The position numbers and the translations under genes are program-made. Below are positions 1 to 9,603 of a stretch of 64,000 bases of DNA, in pieces (within the stretch, counting starts at the first letter, position 1; each line of letters begins with the position of its first letter). Under the pieces are notes generated by a model. The model was not told the origin of the DNA. It searched no databases and saw only the letters and a list, made by a program, of their open reading frames with translations. The stretch is from Roseiarcus sp963770275 (lineage in GTDB: Bacteria; Pseudomonadota; Alphaproteobacteria; Rhizobiales; Beijerinckiaceae): assembly GCA_963770275.1 (NCBI GenBank), contig CAVYPD010000018.1, forward strand, positions 62,001 to 126,000. The letters are read 5' to 3'.

Positions 1-72
1 CATATTGCAGCTGGGGTTCGGATTGTAATTCAGACGGAGGACGGAAGCTACGTCGAACGGGCGAAGGACTGA
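1..72 (+). CDS. C-terminal tail of an unidentified protein (partial)
   Basis: An open frame enters from the left edge and ends at TGA 70-72, giving about 23 residues ending in GSYVERAKD. Nothing in this short tail identifies a family. It is reported only because the frame is open from the first base and lies just upstream of a gene in the same direction. It could equally be a chance frame. Confidence 0.25.
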   Translation, partial: HIAAGVRIVIQTEDGSYVERAKD

Positions 73-263
73 GGGGTCGGGAAATACCGGTCGCATTCCT
101 CCGTTAAAGGGGACTCGCGATTCAATTTGCGATATTTAGATGGCATTCCTGATTGGCAACTTTCTTCGAGACACCTGGGAAAAATTGGTATTTAATCCCA
201 CGAGTTTTCACGCGTAGCTCGGTTGCCGATCATAAACGAGCACGACCTCTCGAAACATTAGGT

Positions 264-2195
264 ATGACGAGAAGCACATCTCAATTAAATAATATGCAGG
301 GATTGCTGAAACGTTCGGATTCGCGTTGGTCCTACGAACGAGCCTTTTTGCCCGACAAAGAGCCGGGCGATATTGGCACACGCGAACTTCCACTGGAATT
401 GGCTTTTCTTGCTGCCGAGGACATCTCGCCGGAATTGATGGAAGAAGCTGTCGGCGCTACGCGCGGAGCGGTTTGGTCGCTTGAGCGACTATTAAGCGAA
501 GGTAAAATAATTGAGGAAGCTTATTACCGCGCGTTAGCGATTCATCTAGGGTGTGAGTATTACAACGGCGACCCTCCGCTTGCAGATTCTTTCGACGCGG
601 TAAAAGGGCTACGTTGTGGCGTGGGACCGCTTGAACCGCGGAGTGCGAGGCCGCGAATAGTCGTTGCGCCTCAAGCACAGCTCGTCCCGCGGCTAATTGA
701 AGCGACACGTTCGGGCTCGATTCGTTCAGGCTCGTTTGCATTGGCTTCGCCACAGCGCTTTGCAAGTCTAGTACGTGCATATCGCGGCGCAGAACTTTTA
801 GATGTCGCTCTCGATCGTCTTCCCGCTAGCCTCACTGCTCGGGAAGGCATGACTGGTTTTCAGACCGCGGCGGTTAGCGCCGCTGCGATACTAGCATTCT
901 TCCTCGGCGTCTCAGATTTTGAGGTTTTGCAGGCCCTTTCGTCAGCGGCTCTTTGGCTCATCTTTTCGGCCTCGGTCACGCTTCGATCGATGGCCGCGGT
1001 CGCAAACGGACCAGAGATTTCCTCCGTGCAGGTTGCTGATGACGAGCTGCCTAACTACACTATAGTGGTTGCGCTTTATCGCGAGACGAGTGTCGTCGAA
1101 GATTTGGTCAAAGCGATTGACGCGCTAGATTATCCAAAGTGCAAACTTGACATCAAATTGGTGGTGGAGCAGCGGGATATCGAAACGTTCAGTCGGATCG
1201 TTGAGTTGCGGTTGCCTGGCCGTTACGAGGTCGTCGTGGCCCCAGTGGGGAAGCCCCAGACAAAGCCGCGAGCGCTCAACATCGCCTTGTCTAGCGCGCG
1301 AGGCGAGCTAATTGTCGTTTACGACGCCGAAGATATCCCGGCTCCGGATCAACTGCGCTCGGCGGCATCACGGTTTGCCGCCGATAAAGATCTGGATTGT
1401 CTCCAGGCTCGACTCGCCATTCGGAATCACGGCAAATCGTGGTTATCCAAGCTTTTTGCGATTGAGTACGCAATATTGTTTGATATCATTAATCCGGGCT
1501 TATGTGCTCTTGATTTACCTATTGCCCTCGGCGGCACCTCGAACCACTTTCGTGTTCGGTCCCTGGTCGCAGTAGGAGCATGGGACGAGTGGAACGTCAC
1601 CGAGGATGCGGACCTTGGAGTTCGTCTTTCGCGCTTTGGCTACCGGGTGAAGGCGCTTGATTCGGACACTTGGGAGGAGGCTCCTTTCGAGGTCGGAAAT
1701 TGGTTTTCGCAACGCGTGCGATGGCAAAAGGGCTGGATGCAGACATTAATCGTTCATTCGAGGCGCCCGATCTTTTTTTGGCGCGACCTTGGACCTCGAC
1801 GAGCGGTCGCGGCGACGACATTGATTGTCGGGGCCATATTCGGATGCATGTTTTGGCCGGCTTTCGCGGTTGGAACGATTTGGCGTGCGTTGACCGTCGG
1901 GCAGGGCGCGCTGACGCCATGGCGGGAGATGACCGACGTCTTCACTTACATCCTCGCTTTATCCGGTGTCTGGACAATCCTCCTGCCTGCATTCATAGCC
2001 GCCAAATTCCGGCACCTGAAAGTGACCGCAAGCACGCTTGTGCTTCTCCCCATCTACTATCTTCTAGTTAGCGCAGCGACTTGGGCGGCAGTGCTTGATC
2101 TCGTCTTACGGCCGCATTATTGGGCGAAGACCGCTCACGGAAGAAGCCGACAGGAACCGAGCCCCCTCGTCCGCCGGGCACAGCCTTCGATGTAA
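264..2195 (+). CDS. Cellulose-synthase-like GT2 glycosyltransferase with N-terminal GspE_N domain
   Basis: Processive-type family 2 glycosyltransferase of about 643 residues, expected in the inner membrane and acting on a nucleotide sugar to extend or export a surface polysaccharide. The N-terminal 150 residues resemble the GspE/type II secretion N-terminal domain (LEELLSEGKI-like helix region). A hydrophobic pair near residues 195-240 follows, then the GT2 core with DAED at about 354, TEDADLG at about 446 and the QxxRW motif (QRVRW) at about 483. Two or three further membrane segments lie at the C-terminus. The frame is open from a TTG at 153; I prefer ATG 264 because the earlier stretch has no family-like sequence. 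ATG 294 is also possible. The acceptor is unknown. Confidence 0.85.
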   Translation: MTRSTSQLNNMQGLLKRSDSRWSYERAFLPDKEPGDIGTRELPLELAFLAAEDISPELMEEAVGATRGAVWSLERLLSEGKIIEEAYYRALAIHLGCEYYNGDPPLADSFDAVKGLRCGVGPLEPRSARPRIVVAPQAQLVPRLIEATRSGSIRSGSFALASPQRFASLVRAYRGAELLDVALDRLPASLTAREGMTGFQTAAVSAAAILAFFLGVSDFEVLQALSSAALWLIFSASVTLRSMAAVANGPEISSVQVADDELPNYTIVVALYRETSVVEDLVKAIDALDYPKCKLDIKLVVEQRDIETFSRIVELRLPGRYEVVVAPVGKPQTKPRALNIALSSARGELIVVYDAEDIPAPDQLRSAASRFAADKDLDCLQARLAIRNHGKSWLSKLFAIEYAILFDIINPGLCALDLPIALGGTSNHFRVRSLVAVGAWDEWNVTEDADLGVRLSRFGYRVKALDSDTWEEAPFEVGNWFSQRVRWQKGWMQTLIVHSRRPIFFWRDLGPRRAVAATTLIVGAIFGCMFWPAFAVGTIWRALTVGQGALTPWREMTDVFTYILALSGVWTILLPAFIAAKFRHLKVTASTLVLLPIYYLLVSAATWAAVLDLVLRPHYWAKTAHGRSRQEPSPLVRRAQPSM

Positions 2196-2278
2196 TTTCG
2201 CTCGCGAGCATGAACGACGTGTATGAATCTCTGCTGTAGTAACGTTCGCTCTCGAGGCTGAGCTTAAACAGGAAAAAT

Positions 2279-3949
2279 ATGTCATCGGCTCCCTTGCGCG
2301 AAGCCGCCGAGTCGTCAAAGGCGTGGCCTTTTGAAGAAGCGCGAAAATTAGTCGAACGCCTTAAGCGCTTCGAACGTAATGAGGTCATCTTCGAGACCGG
2401 ATACGGACCCTCGGGTCTGCCGCACCTGGGCACGTTCGGCGAAGTCGCTCGTACAAGCATGGTCAGACATGCCTTTCGCGTCCTGACCGGAGATAGCATT
2501 AAGACAAAGCTGATCGCTTTTTCGGACGACATGGATGGGTTGCGCAAAGTGCCGGACAACGTCCCCAACAGGGACTCGCTGTTACTTCATCTCGGCAAGC
2601 CTCTGACGCAAGTTCCCGATCCCTTCGGCGAATACGACAGCTTCGCGGCACATAACAACGCGCGGCTGCGCGCTTTTCTTGACCAGTTCGGATTCGAATA
2701 CGAATTCATGTCTTCGACCGAGACGTACAAATCCGGGCGGTTCGACACTGCTTTGCTAAGGATGCTCAACTGCTTTGACGAGGTGCAAGCTATCATGTTG
2801 CCTTCCCTGCGCGAAGAGCGAGCCGCGACGTATTCGCCCTTCCTGCCAATTCATCCCCGGACAGGCGTGGTCATGCAGGTGCCGGTGCATGCTCATGACC
2901 TTGCCAGCGGCACGATTCGATGGCGTGACCCGACGACCGAAGAGGAATTCGAAACGCTTGTGACCGGCGGACATTGCAAGTTGCAGTGGAAGCCGGATTG
3001 GGCGATGCGTTGGCACGCGCTCAGCGTGGACTACGAAATGGCGGGAAAAGATCTGATCAATTCCGTCAAGCTGTCATCTCGTATCGCGCGAGTTCTTGGG
3101 TCGGAGTCGCCGACGGGATTTAACTACGAGCTTTTCCTCGACGAGAATGGCCAGAAGATTTCAAAAACGAAGGGCAACGGCCTAACGATCGAACAATGGC
3201 TGGCCTACGCCAGTCCGGAGAGCCTCGCGTCATTCATGTTCCAGAAGCCGACCGCGGCGAAGCAACTCTATTTCGACGTGATTCCGCGTACGGTTGACGA
3301 CTATCTTGGATTTCTTGAGGCCTATCCGCGTCAGACATGGAAGGAGCGGCTGGGCAATCCGGTGTGGCATATTCATAGCGGAGGACCGCCGGAGCCCGAA
3401 GTCTTGACCCACGAGGGATCCGGCCGCGCCACAATTTCCTTCGCTATGCTGCTCAACCTCGCAGCGGTTTCCAACGATGAAAACCCATCAGTTCTTTGGG
3501 GGTTCCTTCGCCGGTACTGTCCGTCGGCCTCGCCTCAAACCCATCCCAGTCTTGACAGCTTAGTTCGCTATGCGGTCGCCTATTTTCGCGATTTTGTGGC
3601 ACCGAAGAAGCGCTATCGCGGGGCCGACGACGTCGAACGTGGCGTGCTTAAGCAACTTTCATCGAAACTGACGCACTTACCCGCAGACGTCAGTGCGGAC
3701 GAAATGCAGCACGCGCTCTACGATATCGCCCGGTCAATTCCGCGATATCAGGACCATTCGGCAAAGGGGGCGACGGCGGCGCGGCCTGGAGTATCAAACG
3801 AATTTTTCAATATGATCTACGCCGTCCTTCTCGGCGAGAGTCACGGGCCGCGCTTCGGATCGTTCATTGTAATCTATGGGTTAGATGAGACGCGAACGCT
3901 AATCGACAAAGCGCTGGCAGACGAACTTGTCAGTGAAAGTCGAGTATGA
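2279..3949 (+). CDS. lysS: Lysine--tRNA ligase, class I
   Basis: Charges tRNA-Lys with lysine in the cytoplasm. This is the class I (archaeal-type) enzyme, not the class II LysS/LysU of most bacteria; class I is known from many alphaproteobacteria. The HIGH-type signature appears as PHLGTFGE near residue 47, and the KMSKS-type loop as KISKTKG near residue 293, in the expected order. The length, 556 residues, fits the family. ATG 2279 is preceded by an AGGAAAA ribosome-binding stretch. The gene stands alone after the glycosyltransferase and is convergent with the uracil-DNA glycosylase gene, with only a few bases between the stops. Confidence 0.96.
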   Translation: MSSAPLREAAESSKAWPFEEARKLVERLKRFERNEVIFETGYGPSGLPHLGTFGEVARTSMVRHAFRVLTGDSIKTKLIAFSDDMDGLRKVPDNVPNRDSLLLHLGKPLTQVPDPFGEYDSFAAHNNARLRAFLDQFGFEYEFMSSTETYKSGRFDTALLRMLNCFDEVQAIMLPSLREERAATYSPFLPIHPRTGVVMQVPVHAHDLASGTIRWRDPTTEEEFETLVTGGHCKLQWKPDWAMRWHALSVDYEMAGKDLINSVKLSSRIARVLGSESPTGFNYELFLDENGQKISKTKGNGLTIEQWLAYASPESLASFMFQKPTAAKQLYFDVIPRTVDDYLGFLEAYPRQTWKERLGNPVWHIHSGGPPEPEVLTHEGSGRATISFAMLLNLAAVSNDENPSVLWGFLRRYCPSASPQTHPSLDSLVRYAVAYFRDFVAPKKRYRGADDVERGVLKQLSSKLTHLPADVSADEMQHALYDIARSIPRYQDHSAKGATAARPGVSNEFFNMIYAVLLGESHGPRFGSFIVIYGLDETRTLIDKALADELVSESRV

Positions 3950-3956
3950 CGTGTCG

Positions 3957-4808
3957 CTAGCGTTCTGACCGAGACCGAGTTTCGAGCACGCGCGCCAGCG
4001 CTCGCATGTCCGCCCAAGCAAATCTCTTATGTGCTGGCTGCCGTAGCAAGAAAGCCGGGTGGAGCATGGCGAGCGCCTGGATATCTCGGCCGGTTTGACG
4101 TGGATAGGGGAACCACGAGCCTCTTGCGCGCATAATCCCTCCGTGGACGCTTAAGAGCGCGCGAGCTGCGGATCCCCCGAGGCAAACCAGGTATTCAGGG
4201 TCAGCGAGGTCAATCTGACGCTCAATGAAAGGCAGACAGATCTGCGTCTCTTGAAGGGTCGGGGTCCGGTTGCCTGGAGGCCGCCATGGCACGATATTGG
4301 CGATGTAGACCTTCTGTCGATCCAGTCCAATCGCGCTTAGCATGCGATCCAGCAATTGCCCCGCTCTTCCAACGAATGGGCGCCCAATTCGATCTTCACC
4401 CTCCCCCGGGGCCTCGCCGATTAACATGATCCGTGAGCCAGGAAGGCCGTCCGCGAATACAAGTTGGGTGGCAGTGCGCTTGAGCGCGCAGCCATCGAAT
4501 TCTGTCATTTTGGACCGCAGCATCTCTAAATCACACGCCGCTTGAGCGACCCCTCGCGCAGAAATTTCGGCGGTCTGCGGCATTTCTCTCCAATAGGCGT
4601 CTTGAAGCCCGTTTGACGTAGTCTCAGACAGCGAGCGGGAAAATTTGGGCATCAACTCCGAGCCGGTTCGTGCGCCGTGCTCGCCCCCGTTTTCACTAGG
4701 ACTGCCTGCGAAACGATCATGCGGCAAGGCGTCAAGCGGATAGGTCACGCCGACCCGAAGCCACCAGCGGAGCAACTCAATCGCATGAAGCTCAATTTTC
4801 AAAGCCAT
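3957..4808 (-). CDS. Uracil-DNA glycosylase, family 4 type
   Basis: Removes uracil from DNA at the start of base excision repair. Recognisable family features are FDGCALK followed by LVFADG, the active-site stretch GEAPGEGEDRIGRPFVGRAG, the NIVPWRPPGNRTP region and the late HPA motif (MLHPAFLL). I chose ATG 4808 rather than the upstream ATG 4841 because it follows an AGGAC ribosome-binding sequence and starts MALKIELHA, like relatives. About 283 residues. Divergent from the ETF-QO gene, an arrangement common in Rhizobiales. Confidence 0.92.
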   Translation of the reverse strand: MALKIELHAIELLRWWLRVGVTYPLDALPHDRFAGSPSENGGEHGARTGSELMPKFSRSLSETTSNGLQDAYWREMPQTAEISARGVAQAACDLEMLRSKMTEFDGCALKRTATQLVFADGLPGSRIMLIGEAPGEGEDRIGRPFVGRAGQLLDRMLSAIGLDRQKVYIANIVPWRPPGNRTPTLQETQICLPFIERQIDLADPEYLVCLGGSAARALLSVHGGIMRARGSWFPYPRQTGRDIQALAMLHPAFLLRQPAHKRFAWADMRALARVLETRSRSER

Positions 4809-4958
4809 TTGGTTTGTCCTGGCGCAACGCTTGCGCGGCACGAAGGGAAGCTATCATAGTGGACGTTAAGCGGCTCGGTGCAGCGAGTTGTGCCACGCGC
4901 GAAGGTGCGTTCCTACGCAAGGTTGCTGAGCGGCAAAGACCTGATGGCGAAAGGTATC

Positions 4959-6635
4959 ATGAGCCAAGAGTCGACATTACCTCCGCGAGAATCGATGCAA
5001 TACGACGTCGTGGTTGTCGGTGCCGGTCCGGCCGGCCTCGCCGCGGCCATTCGCCTCAAATCGCTGAACCCTGATATCTCCGTTGTCGTCGTGGAAAAAG
5101 GCTCTACAATCGGCGCGCATATCCTCTCAGGAGCTGTAATCGATCCGATTGGACTCGATCAGCTCACGCCCGACTGGCGATCGGATCCGGAGTGTCCGCT
5201 CAAAACTCGGGTGGCGGCGGATCAATTCTATTGTCTGACCGAGGCAAGAAGGGTGCGATTGCCCAGTTGGGCGATGCCGAGACTGATGAGCAATCACGGC
5301 AATTTCATCGGCTCATTGGGCGGAATCGTGCGCTGGCTCGGTGCGCGCGCCGAGGCGCTTGGCGTTGAGATCTACCCGGGGTTTGCAGCGACCGAGCTCT
5401 TGTACGGCGACAAGCGGGAGGTGGTCGGCATCGCGACGGGCGACATGGGTGTTGGCCGCGACGGTCTTCCAAAAACGGGATTCACTCGGGGGATGGAGCT
5501 TTTCGGCAAATATATCCTCCTGGCGGAGGGCGCGCGAGGATCGTTGTCGAAGCGGGCGATCGCTCGTTATGGTCTCAATTCTGTAAGCGGGCCGCAGAAG
5601 TACGGAATCGGTCTCAAAGAATTGTGGCAAGTCTCTGACAGTGTGTTTTCTACCGGCCTCGTTCAGCATACTTTCGGTTGGCCGTTGTCCAAAGGCGCGA
5701 GCGGCGGCTCGTTTCTGTATCATTACGGCGACCGGTTGGTTTCGGTCGGATTTGTGGTCCATCTCAACTACGAGAATCCGACGCTCTCTCCCTTCGACGA
5801 ATTTCAGCGATTTAAGACCCATCCCTCGGTGCGGGATACCTTTGTTAGGGGCAAACGGATCGCCTATGGCGCACGCGTCATCGCCTCAGGTGGTTGGCAA
5901 TCTGCACCGAAATTGGTCTTTCCCGGAGGGGCGCTCATTGGCTGCTCGGCGGGCTTTGTAAATTTTGCTCGCATTAAGGGCTCCCATAACGCAATCTTGT
6001 CGGGAATCTTGGCCGCCGAGAAGGTGTGTCAGGCCATAGCGGAGGGCCGGACGAACGATGAGTTGAGCGACTACGAAGGTGTTTGGCGAGATTCGGCAAT
6101 CGGCCGCGATCTTTACAACGTTCGCAATGTTAAACCCCTTTGGTCGCGATTCGGACTAGTCCTGGGCGTCGGGCTTGGCGGACTCGATATGTGGACGAAC
6201 GAATTGTTTAAGTCCTCAATTTTCGGCACACTCAAGCACGGCAAGCCCGATAGCGACACTCTCAAACCGATATCCGTAGTAACTCCCATCGCTTACCCGA
6301 AACCCAATTCCGCATTAACGTTTGACAAACTGTCTTCCGTCTATCTTTCAAACACCAATCACGAAGAGGATCAGCCGATCCATCTCCGGCTGCATGATCC
6401 TAACATCCCCATCCGTGACAACTTGCCTCGGTTCGGGGAGCCCTCGCGCCTCTACTGCCCAGCTGGCGTCTACGAAGTCGTTTACGCGAACGAGGCAAGT
6501 CGTTCCGACCCGCGATTTGTTATCAACGCCCAAAACTGCGTCCATTGCAAAACTTGCGATATCAAGGACCCGGCCAAAAACATCGAGTGGGTTCCGCCGG
6601 AAGGCGGAGGCGGCCCGAACTATACGGATATGTAG
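4959..6635 (+). CDS. Electron transfer flavoprotein-ubiquinone oxidoreductase
   Basis: Inner-membrane-associated flavo-iron-sulfur enzyme that passes electrons from ETF (fatty acid and amino acid oxidation) to ubiquinone. The N-terminus has the FAD dinucleotide fold (VVVGAGPAGLAAA near residues 16-28) followed by the EKG strand end. The C-terminus has the 4Fe-4S ligand set: one Cys in YCPAGVYEV and three in CVHCKTC, ending GGGPNYTDM. The length of about 558 residues from ATG 4959 is typical. ATG 4944 is an alternative, and the frame is open from 4878. It is followed by the TPR-ispE block on the same strand. Confidence 0.95.
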   Translation: MSQESTLPPRESMQYDVVVVGAGPAGLAAAIRLKSLNPDISVVVVEKGSTIGAHILSGAVIDPIGLDQLTPDWRSDPECPLKTRVAADQFYCLTEARRVRLPSWAMPRLMSNHGNFIGSLGGIVRWLGARAEALGVEIYPGFAATELLYGDKREVVGIATGDMGVGRDGLPKTGFTRGMELFGKYILLAEGARGSLSKRAIARYGLNSVSGPQKYGIGLKELWQVSDSVFSTGLVQHTFGWPLSKGASGGSFLYHYGDRLVSVGFVVHLNYENPTLSPFDEFQRFKTHPSVRDTFVRGKRIAYGARVIASGGWQSAPKLVFPGGALIGCSAGFVNFARIKGSHNAILSGILAAEKVCQAIAEGRTNDELSDYEGVWRDSAIGRDLYNVRNVKPLWSRFGLVLGVGLGGLDMWTNELFKSSIFGTLKHGKPDSDTLKPISVVTPIAYPKPNSALTFDKLSSVYLSNTNHEEDQPIHLRLHDPNIPIRDNLPRFGEPSRLYCPAGVYEVVYANEASRSDPRFVINAQNCVHCKTCDIKDPAKNIEWVPPEGGGGPNYTDM

Positions 6636-6760
6636 CTATGGCGCAAAATTGCCGTTTTCGACTGTCAGCGGAGGATCGAAGAAGGGTCCTCATTTCGCTC
6701 GTCGGAGAGGCTGGCGCTCATGCTCGCTCGCTGACCGACAAGCGCGGGAAATCGTAAACC

Positions 6761-8525
6761 ATGCAAAGCCTGTTTCAATTTTGCAAGCCGCGTGTCGCCT
6801 TTTTCTTCGCTGGCGCTTTGTCCCTGTCTAGCGGCGCCTTCGCCGCCGCAGCGGTCGAGAGCGAAACGGCGTCGGAGAAGCTCGAGATAGGCGATAGCCA
6901 ACCCGGAAACTATCTTTCGGCTCTTATCGCGAGCGCTGATCGGGACACACCCGCAGCGGAGGTCTTCTACCAGGAAGTCCTCCGAGTCGATCCTCGAAAT
7001 CCCGATCTCCTTGAGCGCGCCTTCGCTGCTGCTCTCTCCAATGGAGACGAGGCGGGCGCCAGCTCGCTCGGCGAGCGGCTCCTTGCGCGTGATCCCAACA
7101 ACAACCTCGCCCGCCTTGCAATCGCCGTTCGCGACATCGAGCAGGGACAATTTGCGTCTGCGCGAGCACACTTGGCGAGCGCCGATGCAATGCGAGGACG
7201 CGATGTGACGACCGCGCTTCTCACCGCCTGGAGCTACGCGGGACAATCCGACCTGCGCCACGCGCTTGACACGCTCGACCGCATTCGGGACCCATCGGTT
7301 TTCGCCTTTCGCGACTATCACGCGGGCTTGATTGCTGGCCTGCTGGGAAACGGTCCCGAGGCTCTGCGGCGACTGAAATCTGCATATGACAATGATAAAA
7401 ATAGCTTACGTTTCGCTGACGCTTACGCCCGACTCTTGTCACAGCAAGGCGATTCCGCTGGAGCGGCAAAAGTCTACGAGAACTTCTCCGCCATTATCCC
7501 TCACCATCCGGTCATCCAGCGAGCGCTTGCGGACCTAAAGGCAAACCAAACTCTCGGTCCGCTCGTCCACAGCGCCAAGGAGGGCGCCGCGGAAGCCCTC
7601 TACGGCTTGGGAAGCGCTGGCAGCCGGCAGGGCGACGAGCTTCCTGCGCTCGTCTACCTGCGATTGTCGCTCTACCTTCGTCCGTCAAGTGATTTGACGG
7701 CGGTGACCTTAGCCAGTCTCTTCGAGCAGCTAAAGCAAAGTGACCAGGCCATCGCAGCGTACGGATTGGTTCCATCGTCGTCGCCGCTGAAAGTCGGCGC
7801 CGATATCCAAATTGCTCTCGAACTTGACGGTGCTGGAAAACCCGAAGAGGCGATGCGACGCCTCACCGACATTGTAGCGGAGCGGCCGCTTGACGTCGAA
7901 GCTCTAAGCGCACTGGCCGAGTTGCAGCGGTCGGCAAAGAAGTACACGGAGGCAGCCGCGACCTATGATAAGGCGATCGCAGCCGTTGGAATTCCACAAC
8001 GCGACAATTGGACACTGTTTTATTTCAGAGGAATTTGTTACGAGCGATCCAAGCAGTGGCCTAAGGCTGAAGCAGACTTCAAGAAAGCTTTGGAACTCTA
8101 CCCAGATCAGCCGATGGTCCTGAATTATCTTGGCTATTCATGGGTAGACCAGGGACTAAATTTGGATGAGGCTTTCAAAATGTTGCGAAAGGCCGTGGAG
8201 TTACGGCCTAACGACGGGTATATTGTCGATAGTCTCGGATGGGCTCATTATAAACTTAAGCAGTATTCTGAGGCCACTGAGAACTCTCGAAAAGGCGATC
8301 AACTTGAAGCCCGCGGATCCCGTTCTTAATGATCATTTGGGAGACGCTTTTTGGCGGGTCGACCGTCGTACCGAGGCCCATTTTCAATGGAACCATGCTC
8401 GTGACATGGGGGCGGACTCTGAAGATATGCCCGAAATTTTGAAGAAGATCGAGGATGGACTCCCAGACGTCACCACCGAAACTGTGGCGCCCAAGGCTTC
8501 GTTACAGAAACAGGGCGGGGGCTAA
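6761..8525 (+). CDS. Secreted or lipid-anchored TPR-repeat protein, single-base frameshift
   Basis: Tetratricopeptide-repeat protein of about 588 residues when read across a frameshift. The N-terminus has a short basic region and a hydrophobic stretch (FFFAGALSLSSGAFAAAA), consistent with a signal peptide. TPR-like helices cover most of the rest, with clear units near the C-terminus such as AEADFKKALELYPDQP and EAFKMLRKAVELRPND. The first frame ends at 8329 with unrelated residues. The family-like continuation LRTLEKAINLKPADP lies one base later, so one extra base around 8270-8280 is likely. It sits directly upstream of ispE, as in many Rhizobiales, and probably acts as a periplasmic scaffold. 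The partner is unknown. Confidence 0.8.
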
Positions 8526-8543
8526 GTCGGGGCGCAAGGCGCG

Positions 8544-9407
8544 ATGCGATGGACGCGCGCTCCGGCAAAGATCAATCTGACGCTGCGCGTGGTCGGGCGA
8601 CGGCGCGACGGATATCACGATCTCGAAAGCCTGGTGGCGTTTGGCGGCCTATGCGACTGGCTTGCGTTTGAGCACGGCGACGACCTGAGTCTCGATGTCG
8701 TTGGTCCCAGGGCAAACGAAACGGGCCCTGTTCACGAGAATCTCGTCTTGCGCGCCGCGCGGTCGCTGGCGGGCCAAATACCCAAGTTGAAACTTGGTCG
8801 TTTTCGACTCATCAAGCGATTGCCTGCAGCGGCTGGGCTTGGCGGAGGTTCGGCTGACGCGGCGGCAGCCTTGCGGCTCCTCGCGAATGAGGCTGGATTG
8901 CCCATTGACGATCCGCGCGTGTGCGCTTCCGCCCGGGCCACGGGAGCTGATGTTCTTGCCTGTCTTTCTCTGCAAGCGCGAACCATCAGGGGGATTGGCG
9001 ACGAACTCGGTCCGGCAATTCGATTGCCGGATATCTTCGCCGTTCTGGTCAACCCCCGGGTTCCCGCGCCGACGCCGAAGGTTTTCGCTGCGTTCGACCT
9101 GACGTCAGAATCGAACGCGGCGCCATCCTCTCGATCATCCCGCGCAGCGGGATTTGATACGGCCGCCGAGGGCTTTGAGTCCTTGGGGTGCAACGACCTG
9201 GAAATTGCTGCGATCGGGGTGGCGCCGGTCATCGCCACTGTGCTCAAGAGATTGTCCCAAATCTCCGGGGCCAGAGCGACGGGAATGTCGGGTTCAGGAG
9301 CAACTTGCTTTGCCCTATTCAGCGATCGGCGCAGCGCGGCCGTCGCGAGGCGAACTGTCGCGGCCGACCATCCGGATTGGTGGGTCGAAGCGACCGACCT
9401 TCATTAG
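8544..9407 (+). CDS. ispE: 4-diphosphocytidyl-2-C-methyl-D-erythritol kinase
   Basis: GHMP-superfamily kinase of the MEP isoprenoid pathway. It phosphorylates CDP-ME on the 2-hydroxyl using ATP in the cytoplasm. The substrate-binding start PAKINLTLRV, the phosphate-binding LPAAAGLGGGSADAAA near residues 92-107 and the late MSGSGATCFALF motif are all present. It has 287 residues, the usual length. ATG 8544 follows the TPR gene by less than 20 bases, implying co-transcription. Confidence 0.97.
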   Translation: MRWTRAPAKINLTLRVVGRRRDGYHDLESLVAFGGLCDWLAFEHGDDLSLDVVGPRANETGPVHENLVLRAARSLAGQIPKLKLGRFRLIKRLPAAAGLGGGSADAAAALRLLANEAGLPIDDPRVCASARATGADVLACLSLQARTIRGIGDELGPAIRLPDIFAVLVNPRVPAPTPKVFAAFDLTSESNAAPSSRSSRAAGFDTAAEGFESLGCNDLEIAAIGVAPVIATVLKRLSQISGARATGMSGSGATCFALFSDRRSAAVARRTVAADHPDWWVEATDLH

Positions 9408-9603
9408 GACGGAGCGGTCCTCTGGTCCTGGTCATCGGGCACCCCCGAATCACCTATTCAGATTGTCGACCGCGCGCTCGTGGCGATCGACGACGATCTG
9501 CTGCGCTTCGCTTCCAGATCGAGCGCGATCGTTTCATGGCGCCATCGGAATCCGAGGCAGCCCTGCGACAAGGACTTCAGGCGAGGTTCGCGGACCATTC
9601 CAG

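Noticed and set aside
6638..6757. Small 39-codon frame between ETF-QO and the TPR gene
   Set aside because: No ribosome-binding site of note and no family resemblance; possible but not supported.
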